DNA of 64,000 nt, from the NCBI RefSeq assembly GCF_000764185.1, contig NZ_JQEC01000039.1:124001-188000 (forward strand), written 5' to 3'. Position numbers and translations under genes: made by a program. The notes under the pieces are model-generated. The model was not told the origin of the DNA. It made no database searches and was given only the letters and a program-made list of their open reading frames with translations. Shown here piece after piece: positions 57,751 through 64,000 of this stretch. The number at the start of each line of letters is the position of its first letter. The first letter of the stretch is position 1. This DNA is from Colwellia psychrerythraea. Its GTDB lineage: Bacteria; Pseudomonadota; Gammaproteobacteria; Enterobacterales; Alteromonadaceae.

Positions 57751-57829
57751 GAAAACTCCAAACTTATAAGTTAATCACTAACAAAAGTAACAATGATAGC
57801 TAGTTTCAAAGGACAATTGATGCTTGTCC

Positions 57830-59056
57830 TTATTTCCTCTTTGTTCTTGTTCTATTTGGTTTCTTACCTGTTTTTTTTACCTGTTTCTTTTTCTTGTCTT
57901 GTATAGGTGCTTTTGAGAATTCTTTATGGAAAGGCTGTTCTGTAACAACAGGAATAACTTGCCCTATGCTATTTTCAATATTGGTTAATTGCCTTATATC
58001 ATTTTCTACAGCAAATGAAATGGCCATGCCACTTTTCCCAGCACGAGCTGTTCGTCCTATACGGTGTATGTAGTTTCTTGGATCTTCAGGAAGGTTATAG
58101 TTAATGACTAAGGTAATATTATTAACATCAATGCCACGAGCTGCAACATCTGTTGCAACTAATACTCTTAAAGTAGAGTTTTTAAAGTTTTGTAACGCTT
58201 CCTCTCTAACTGCCTGTGTTTTACCACTGTGAAGGCTAGCAGCAGTTATTGATGCATCTTCTAGTGCTTTAACAATAATGTCGGCGCCATACTTTGTTTT
58301 GCAAAAGATAAGCACTTTTTCATAGTCAGGTTTTGCTAGTATGTTAAATAGCGCAGCTACTTTATTAGATTTATCAAGCTGGTATACACTTTGATTAACT
58401 AAGTCGATAGTAACCATTTGTGCAGCAATTTGAATTTTTGTTGGCTCTGTTAATATGGCTGTCGCTAGTATCTCTATTTCAGCAGGCATAGTCGCTGAAA
58501 ATAATAGTGTTTGTCGCTTCTTTGGCAGTTTAGATATGATGTTTTGCACATCGTTAAAGAAGCCCATATCAAGCATGGTATCTGCTTCATCTAATACAAA
58601 TACTTCTAACGCCGCAAAATTTATATCGCCGGTTTCAATTAAATCCAATAACCTACCAGGGGTGGCCACTAAAATATCAAGTCCAAGTGCGATAGCGTCA
58701 ACTTGAGCTTGTCTTCCTACACCACCATAAACAACCTTAGTTTTAAGCCCTAAACCATCAGAGTAGTCATCAATGTTTTGCATTATTTGCGAGGCAAGCT
58801 CACGTGTGGGCGTTAGTATGAGTGAACGTGTGCTCTTAACTTTGATATCAATTTTATTTCGGCCAAAATTATTGATAATAGGTAATGAAAAGGCCGCCGT
58901 TTTTCCTGTTCCCGTTTGCGCTATACCAAGAAGGTCATTGCCCTTAATAAGAACTGGGATACATTCTTTTTGGATTGGTGTGGGCTGTGTATAGCCTTTC
59001 AGACTAACTCGGTCAATAATTGACTCTAAAAGTGAAAATGCTTTAAATTCTGACAT
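57830..59056 (-). CDS. DEAD-box ATP-dependent RNA helicase (RhlE-like)
   Basis: 408-residue RNA helicase. Motifs in order: Q motif (GYTQPTPIQ), I (AQTGTGKT), Ia (PTRELA), Ib (ATPGR), II (DEAD), III (SAT), IV (VLIFCKT), V (VATDVAARGIDV) and VI (HRIGRTARAG). The C-terminus is a short Lys/Arg-rich tail (KKKKQVKKTGKKPNRTRTKRK), as in RhlE/DbpA-like helicases of cold-adapted bacteria. The ATG at 59056 (MSEFKAFSLL) is the family start; an in-frame TTG 24 bases upstream is unlikely. Roles in mRNA decay or ribosome assembly at low temperature are inferred. It sits alone between repeat pieces and converges with the VF530 gene. Confidence 0.93.
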   Translation of the reverse strand: MSEFKAFSLLESIIDRVSLKGYTQPTPIQKECIPVLIKGNDLLGIAQTGTGKTAAFSLPIINNFGRNKIDIKVKSTRSLILTPTRELASQIMQNIDDYSDGLGLKTKVVYGGVGRQAQVDAIALGLDILVATPGRLLDLIETGDINFAALEVFVLDEADTMLDMGFFNDVQNIISKLPKKRQTLLFSATMPAEIEILATAILTEPTKIQIAAQMVTIDLVNQSVYQLDKSNKVAALFNILAKPDYEKVLIFCKTKYGADIIVKALEDASITAASLHSGKTQAVREEALQNFKNSTLRVLVATDVAARGIDVNNITLVINYNLPEDPRNYIHRIGRTARAGKSGMAISFAVENDIRQLTNIENSIGQVIPVVTEQPFHKEFSKAPIQDKKKKQVKKTGKKPNRTRTKRK

Positions 59057-59129
59057 GCGGTCTCGGTATTCTTTAATCAATAGGCGGTTATTCTAACAGA
59101 ATGCTTTAACATGTTTAAGGCGTATTCAA

Positions 59130-59480
59130 GATGGCTCTGTGTAAACTGAAATGTTTTGTCCTGATGGTGAAGATACCGAGAATAAAGATGGAAATTGCCT
59201 CCTCTATTGCTTATCCCTTTGGTGTCCGTAGGCGCTGCTAACAGACGATTTATTCAATGCACTCATGTGTTTTGAAGCTCTTTAAAGTCAAGGCGGTGAT
59301 GGCACATCAGGACAATGTGTTCAGGAGAATGTGTTCAAGATAATATGCTCCTGCATTATCTAATAAGGTACTTCCTGTACGTACCGTCTGCATTCTTTAA
59401 TAAGTCACATCCATGTGACGTTTGCATTGTCTAATAAGCTGCATCCATGCAGCGTTATGTGCCGATAGTGTTTTTTTACC
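59130..59480 (+). repeat. Hairpin-rich repeat, copy 8 (degenerate, hairpin array)
   Basis: Lacks clear inverted ends but has the GGCGCTGCTAACAGACG and GGCACATCAGGACAATG blocks. It then carries several short stems spaced by TGCATT(A/G)TCTAATAAG: ATGCTCCTGCAT, GTACTTCCTGTAC, GTCACATCCATGTGAC and CTGCATCCATGCAG. The unpaired middle (TCC/ATCC) is constant while the stems differ. Confidence 0.75.
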
Positions 59481-59572
59481 ATCATAATTAACTTTGCATT
59501 GACCACAAACATCTGTTTCACAACCAGTATTAATTATGAAAAAATTGTTTCGCAGGGCATACCTACGTTGTC

Positions 59573-61225
59573 CTAGTCTTTAATTGGTAACGTTAGCGTA
59601 TTTTGTTGATCACCTTGATAGTTGATGTCTATATGATAAAAAGATGAGGATGGTTGGCTATAAAGTAAATCTACGGTATCAATGACTAGAGCAATATAAT
59701 GTCCCGCAGGTACATCGTAGGCGGTAGCTCCTAGCTCTATATCAATCGCTATTTTTGAATGGGCAGATGCATCCACTAAAGTATAAGGTGCATGAGTGAT
59801 AAGCCTTGCTGTGCCAGTAAAATCAACGTCATAAAGATATGCGACTAGCATTACGTCACTAGCACTTGGTGTAAGGTTAATGTGAATTTTAGGTATACCA
59901 CGTAATGAAGTTTTCTCAGTTAACCAATCAGACTCCCATCGTATGGCATGAATGGTACTGATAAAATTCATATTGGATATAATGGGCAAATCAAGAAAAT
60001 CTTCTGTGATATAAGAGAGTATTGGAATTCCTGAGGTGGCAAGAGTATCTAAACTACCATAAAAACGGTCTATTTTTGGCCACCATGGATGGTATGGTGA
60101 GGTTTTTATATCACCGTCACCGTCTAATTCTTTTTCATGTAAGTACCATGTGTTATCACTAACATTTGTTGACGGCCAATTTTCAAAAGTATCATAATCA
60201 GCAAACTTTACTTCCATTTCTACTTGCGGTTTGTCGATGACACCGTTATCTATATCTTTAAGCCAATAGTCGAACCAGTCATGAACATTACTCCATACAT
60301 GATGCTCCGTATTACCCATTGCTAATACTTCTGCGATAGCATGTGTGCCTTGATTAAGGTCTAAATGTTTAGGCACAGACAGCGCATTAAAAAGTGATAA
60401 AACACTATTAGCTTGAAAAAGGTTATCACCAAAATTATTTGAAATATATATTGGCACCTGTCTTTGATTAAGCTGTTCAACATAAGTTAAAGGTGAACGT
60501 ATATCGGCCCATTCGGTTATTTCATCAATACGTTCTTGCTTAAGTAATCCCAGATAATTTTGCGCAATTTCATCACTAGGGTTACCCGTTAAATACCCTA
60601 AACCCGTGAGTAAACCTCCCCAAATTAAGCGAGGTGTTTGTTGACCATATAGTGACTCGGTTAAGCTTCCCCATGTACTCATTGCTGCAACAGCTGCTAT
60701 TCGGCTTTCACTAGCCGCACTGAGTAAACTAATGCCTGAGCCGTAAGAAATCCCAGCAATACCTATTCGTTCACTGTCAACATTGGTATTTGCTTCTAAG
60801 TAATCAATAACGGCTGAAACGTCATCAAGATCTTCAGGTCCAGCTGTTGATATTTGCCCCTCTGAATGACCAAAACCTCGTGTTTCATAGCTTAGTACGA
60901 TGTAACCATTTTCAGCAAAAACTGCCGCTTCAGTAAGATATTCATATTCATTCATGCCCCAGCTATTAATAAAGATAATGGCTGGGTAATGTGCTTCTCC
61001 GGTAGTTGGTTGAAAAATATTGGCCTGCAATCTTATATTGTCATAGGCCGTGATGACAACGTCATCATCAGTGGTATAAAGATCTGACTTTTTAAATATT
61101 GGTTGGCCGACAATACCAGATAATAAGCCTGCCAAGTCAGTGGCATTTGATATAGCTGTTGTTAGTATCAGTAGTATAAATAGCAGCAGCTTTGTTATTT
61201 TTCTTGGGGGGGTAATCGTAATCAT
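59573..61225 (-). CDS. Secreted CocE/NonD (S15-like) alpha/beta hydrolase
   Basis: 550 residues from the ATG at 61225, which has AAGGAA seven bases upstream; a longer in-frame start at 61270 is less likely. Signal peptide-like ITKLLLFILLILTTAISNA precedes an X-Pro dipeptidyl-peptidase/CocE-type hydrolase: FINSWGMNEYEYL, LSYETRGFGHSEG, the nucleophile elbow IAGISYGSGISLL and a later NNFGDNLFQ.NSV (likely acid) and GTHAIAEV (likely His). The C-terminal jelly-roll (about 440-550) is typical of the S15/CocE family, ending TLTLPIKD. Probably cleaves an ester or amide in the periplasm or outside; substrate unknown. Between repeat copies 8 and 9. Confidence 0.88.
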   Translation of the reverse strand: MITITPPRKITKLLLFILLILTTAISNATDLAGLLSGIVGQPIFKKSDLYTTDDDVVITAYDNIRLQANIFQPTTGEAHYPAIIFINSWGMNEYEYLTEAAVFAENGYIVLSYETRGFGHSEGQISTAGPEDLDDVSAVIDYLEANTNVDSERIGIAGISYGSGISLLSAASESRIAAVAAMSTWGSLTESLYGQQTPRLIWGGLLTGLGYLTGNPSDEIAQNYLGLLKQERIDEITEWADIRSPLTYVEQLNQRQVPIYISNNFGDNLFQANSVLSLFNALSVPKHLDLNQGTHAIAEVLAMGNTEHHVWSNVHDWFDYWLKDIDNGVIDKPQVEMEVKFADYDTFENWPSTNVSDNTWYLHEKELDGDGDIKTSPYHPWWPKIDRFYGSLDTLATSGIPILSYITEDFLDLPIISNMNFISTIHAIRWESDWLTEKTSLRGIPKIHINLTPSASDVMLVAYLYDVDFTGTARLITHAPYTLVDASAHSKIAIDIELGATAYDVPAGHYIALVIDTVDLLYSQPSSSFYHIDINYQGDQQNTLTLPIKD

Positions 61226-61434
61226 CAATAAATTCCTTGTTTTTTTTATAATATTAGGGAAGTAATGCACTATTTTATTGAGTGCTTTTTAAACATAGTA
61301 AAATTATTGATGATCAATATTTATCTTCTTTATCCTTATTATTTCCGCAATTGATAAGGTGTTTACCCCGTTATGGATATGCTTAAAATAAATAGGGGCG
61401 AGCCGTTTTATACTAAAAACAATGTTATTAGGGA

Positions 61435-61590
61435 AAACTTATAGCACGAGCTTAGCGGCAGGAATTGCGGTTTACGCTAGTTGACATTGCAAGCTGAATG
61501 TTCTGCTGCGTAGGACGCTTTGGGGATTTAAAAGTGGGAGCGGAGCGATCGTTGCTCTTTTTGTGTAGTCGTCACCGCGACGCCAAGCAA
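61435..61590 (+). repeat. Hairpin-rich repeat, copy 9 (right half)
   Basis: Begins ACGAGCTTAGCGGCAGGAAT, shared with copy 4, then GCTGAATGTTCTGCTG, GGGAGCGGAGCGATCGTTGC and right end GTCGTCACCGCGAC (61568-61581) with GCCAAGCA. It ends next to the 3' end of the lipoprotein gene at 61619, as copy 3 does next to the paralogous relic. Confidence 0.78.
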
Positions 61591-61618
61591 TTTAGATAAT
61601 CACTGAAAAATAATGAGT

Positions 61619-62089
61619 CTACTTAACAGTGATATGTGCAGAAAAATTAAAGGTGTTTTCTGGTTCTGTCTCTAAGTTATCCGCGAAGTAAACTTTATAT
61701 TTACCTGCTTTTTCAAAAATAACTTGTTCACTCTTTTGACCATTTATCCAAATTGTACCTTTGGTATTTTTTATAGGGATCTCTAATACTTTCATCAATG
61801 AAAATTCTTCTTCGGGCATCATTAAAACACCAGCTTCAACACTTTGTATTATAAAAAACTGACCGTTAGAATCGACAATGGCTAAGTTTTTAGGTCTTAG
61901 CTTTGGTAAATTAATTGTTAGATCATCATTAATTGTTAACTCTGTGGGAGTAACAAAAAATTGGGTTGTATTATTATTTTCTAATGTTTCAGGTTGTGTA
62001 GTGCTACAGCTTATAGAAAGAAGTACCAAGAAGGATAATATGAGTTTTTTAAGTTTGATAGGACGTTTAGTATTTGATTGTTCTTTCAT
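61619..62089 (-). CDS. Putative lipoprotein, intact paralogue of the 50587 relic
   Basis: 156 residues. A basic N-terminus (MKEQSNTKRPIKLKK) and hydrophobic core lead to a lipobox (LSISC, Cys near residue 28), predicting a lipoprotein. The mature part FFVTPTELTINDDLTINLP...NLAIVDSNGQFFIIQS and FEKAGKYKVYFADNLETEPENTFNF suggests a single beta-sandwich domain. No family recognised. The second half matches the product at 50587-50877 very closely, so the two arose by duplication. Translation starts at the ATG 62089; AATGAAAGAA is a weak ribosome-binding context. Confidence 0.75.
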   Translation of the reverse strand: MKEQSNTKRPIKLKKLILSFLVLLSISCSTTQPETLENNNTTQFFVTPTELTINDDLTINLPKLRPKNLAIVDSNGQFFIIQSVEAGVLMMPEEEFSLMKVLEIPIKNTKGTIWINGQKSEQVIFEKAGKYKVYFADNLETEPENTFNFSAHITVK

Positions 62090-62474
62090 TGTAATCCATT
62101 ATATTCAGCTATCCATACTGTCTTCATAGTAAAATAAAATCATGATGTTAGCTATGAAGTCACTTAGAATAGAAGTACCCACATTATTACTAGAAAAAAA
62201 ATCGAATGTTGATGGTGTCCCTACAGATCTATGGGTGCTTTACAGAGCCCATTAATCCGTAATTTCGGTAGCGGCAATGAGTCGGGACTAGTGTAAGTTT
62301 TTTGTATAAACTTAATGGTGAATATCTTAGATGATTTCTATATTCTACTACTGATAGTGGCTTCAGGATAAAGAATATTAGCGTCGTTTTTTTTGCGAGA
62401 ATATTAATCATATATAAGCTCAATGTTTTATAAGCGGGCTCTACCATCTTCTGAGATCCTCATTCATTCAGTGC
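62090..62474. other. Intergenic, nothing identified
   Basis: About 385 bases without a supported gene. A minus-strand 72-codon frame (62229-62447) has no ribosome-binding site or recognisable motif and was left out. Confidence 0.4.
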
Positions 62475-62637
62475 TAATACCAATACACAAATTAAGTGAT
62501 CATTTCTACTTGTTAAAATTAATAACTATTACGTTATTTATTTAGTAAGTAAAACAAATTATTAGTTACATAAATGCTTTGTTCTTATCATTTCTTCTAC
62601 GTATAAAATAGATCACTTAATTAATGTAACTGGTATA
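62475..62637. mobile_element. MITE-like element with imperfect terminal inverted repeats
   Basis: The left end ATACCAATACACAAATTAAG..GTGATC (62477-62501) and right end GATCACTTAATTAATGTAAC..TGGTAT (62611-62636) are inverted copies over about 25 bp with a few mismatches. The 110-base interior is extremely AT-rich and non-coding. A length near 160 bp without an open frame fits a MITE. It ends 26 bases before the gene at 62663 and may supply its promoter. Confidence 0.65.
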
Positions 62638-62662
62638 AAGTAGGAAAACTAAAATTATTTGG

Positions 62663-63841
62663 ATGGGCATTATGTGGAGATTGGTTTTTGTATTAATTTT
62701 ATTTACTTCTGTTAGCTTAAATGTTTATTTTTTTATGAAATTAAATGTTCATGCTATTGAAAATACATTTCTACAGAGTAGCTTTCATCAAGAAAATGTT
62801 ATTAAAACAACAAGAGTTTCAAAAAGAAATGTTGTTAATAATGCCGCTGAATTACAGGGATATAAACAAAATTTACTTGATAAAATTAAACAAGCACTCA
62901 TTCAACAAGATTATTATTTAGCTAGTTTTTTAATTAATGGTTTAACCGATACAAATGAATTAGAGCAGTTAATAGTAATATGGTTACAAAATTCTACGGC
63001 GTTATTAGCTGCTCAGCAGTTTGTACCCCTTGATCATTCAATAAGTGCCTATTTAGAGTTTAAAGCGGATGATCAACGTTTTCTCTATTTACAAGTGGAG
63101 TCTGAACTAGCGCAAGGGCACTTATTAGTAGCTATAAAACATGCGTATGATATTCAACATCATGTGTTCACTGAAGCGAAAAAAGTGAATGTTATTAATG
63201 CTGCTAGAGAGCTAGTGCAAGAAGCTATAGCGCCGCTAATTAAGAATAACTTGTGGTTAGAGCTGAAAGAGTTAGTTGTAGAGATTAGTTTATATGACCA
63301 AGAATACCTTTACTTACAATGGGTGTTTGCCCAAGCACAATATCAGCTAGGTGAGCTTGAACTTGCACTTAATTCGCTTGAACCTTTATTGATGGAGCCT
63401 AATTTCCAAGTAAAAGCGCAAGCCTTGTATAACAAGATTGAATTATCATTACAAAAAACAGAAAGTATTGCTTTAAGTCGTCAAGGTGCGCATTTTATTG
63501 TGCAGGCGACCATTAACAATAACTTTAATGTTGCTTTAATGTTAGATACGGGGGCAAGCATCTCTTTATTATCTGAACAGGCCTTTGAACAATTAAACCA
63601 GTATTCAGAAGTCGTGTATGTTAAAGACTTAAGACTAAATACTGCTGGTGGCCAAGTGACAGCAAGCCTTTATCAAGTGGCAGAATTTGATTTGCAAGGC
63701 TATGTTTTACGACCGTTTGTTTTTGCCGTAAGCCCTTTTATGAGTGAAGGAAGTGATGGTTTGTTAGGTATGAACTATTTGTCTTCTTTTGATTTTCATA
63801 TTGATCAAACGAATAATTTACTGATCTTAAAAAATAAATAA
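62663..63841 (+). CDS. Membrane-anchored retropepsin-like aspartic protease
   Basis: 392 residues (389 from an in-frame ATG at 62672, which has a GGG five bases upstream). One N-terminal membrane segment (LVFVLILFTSVSLNVYFFM), a helical, TPR-like middle (about 80-260; QWVFAQAQYQLGELELALNSL) and a C-terminal retroviral-type aspartyl protease domain (about 275-390): FNVALMLDTGASISLLS holds the catalytic Asp-Thr-Gly, and GSDGLLGMNYLSSFDFHID is the family's LG.NFL-type motif. Probably works as a dimer in the periplasm; substrate unknown. Similar proteins are known in gammaproteobacteria (clan AA, TIGR02281-like). Confidence 0.88.
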   Translation: MGIMWRLVFVLILFTSVSLNVYFFMKLNVHAIENTFLQSSFHQENVIKTTRVSKRNVVNNAAELQGYKQNLLDKIKQALIQQDYYLASFLINGLTDTNELEQLIVIWLQNSTALLAAQQFVPLDHSISAYLEFKADDQRFLYLQVESELAQGHLLVAIKHAYDIQHHVFTEAKKVNVINAARELVQEAIAPLIKNNLWLELKELVVEISLYDQEYLYLQWVFAQAQYQLGELELALNSLEPLLMEPNFQVKAQALYNKIELSLQKTESIALSRQGAHFIVQATINNNFNVALMLDTGASISLLSEQAFEQLNQYSEVVYVKDLRLNTAGGQVTASLYQVAEFDLQGYVLRPFVFAVSPFMSEGSDGLLGMNYLSSFDFHIDQTNNLLILKNK

Positions 63842-63954
63842 TCAGCAGGCATTTAATTCACTTTGCTAACTTATACTGATTCCATTAAGTGGGTGATCTT
63901 TTTGTACGCAGGAAAAATAATTCAAGGGTAGGTGTTTGATTGCATCGATTCTCT

Positions 63955-64000
63955 TCCTGCCTTTGGAACCTATCGGAGCTGTTACATCAAACGTAATGAT
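63955..64000 (+). repeat. Hairpin-rich repeat, copy 10 (start, cut by window end)
   Basis: CTTTGGAACCTATCGGAGCT followed by GTTACATCAAACGTAATGAT corresponds to the GGAACCCC..GGCGCTGCTACATCAAACGTAAT part of copies 1 and 2. The expected left end is diverged, and the rest lies outside the window. Confidence 0.65.

Noticed and set aside
62229..62447. 72-codon minus-strand frame
   Set aside because: No ribosome-binding site, no recognisable motif and overlapping the repeat-rich intergenic DNA.
47571..64000. CRISPR array or integron cassette array
   Set aside because: The repeats are about 500 bp, irregularly spaced and not separated by uniform spacers; no Cas or integron integrase gene is present, and they do not look like attC sites.

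Overview
The window looks like chromosome of a cold-water marine gammaproteobacterium of the Colwellia type (Alteromonadales). This is an inference from low GC, core gene order (rsmE-gshB-yqgE-ruvX next to metK; zapA divergent from ygfB-pepP-ubiH-ubiI; gcvT-gcvH-gcvP), PEP-CTERM proteins and many dispersed palindromic repeats. No rRNA, tRNA, CRISPR array or intact transposase gene was found.

Layout. 1-9,000: a truncated efflux adaptor gene, then housekeeping genes mostly on the minus strand (ruvX, yqgE, gshB, rsmE, metK with a MetJ-type operator, murI) and an MFS transporter. 9,000-17,200: accessory DNA with a 1663-residue secreted M9-type metalloprotease, a PEP-CTERM protein, a 127-bp tandem repeat and decayed gene fragments. 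17,227-35,140: one plus-strand biosynthetic cluster holding a DapE-like M20 hydrolase, a 3138-residue KS-AT-DH-KR-ACP-C-A-PCP-TE megasynthase, two CrtI/phytoene-desaturase-like flavoproteins separated by a flavodoxin, a di-iron hydroxylase, a type II thioesterase and a MATE exporter. Domain order, a hand-read ornithine-type A-domain code, the CrtI-like pair and the sterol-desaturase-type hydroxylase together point to a polycyclic tetramate macrolactam (PTM; HSAF, ikarugamycin and alteramide class) pathway, with unusual extras (DapE paralogue, flavodoxin, TEII, MATE). 35,400-46,280: core genes zapA, ygfB, pepP, ubiH, ubiI, gcvT, gcvH and gcvP.

46,280-64,000: an accessory region. It begins with a DUF3644 protein directly behind gcvP, and a diverged second copy of the gcvP 3' end plus its terminator lies 5.9 kb downstream, so the segment between looks inserted. 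From there to the window end, single genes (DUF4389, GNAT, lipoproteins, PEP-CTERM, secreted orphans, VF530, DEAD-box helicase, S15-like hydrolase, retropepsin-like protein) alternate with about ten copies or pieces of one repeat family. That family has inverted ends reading GTCGCGGTGGCGAC / GTCGCCACCGCGAC and a core of about 500 bp full of hairpins. Between copies the stems change on both sides together, so the family appears to be under selection for folding. It is the strongest unexplained sequence structure here.

All calls come from reading the sequence by eye. Family names rest on motif recognition; no database search was run.
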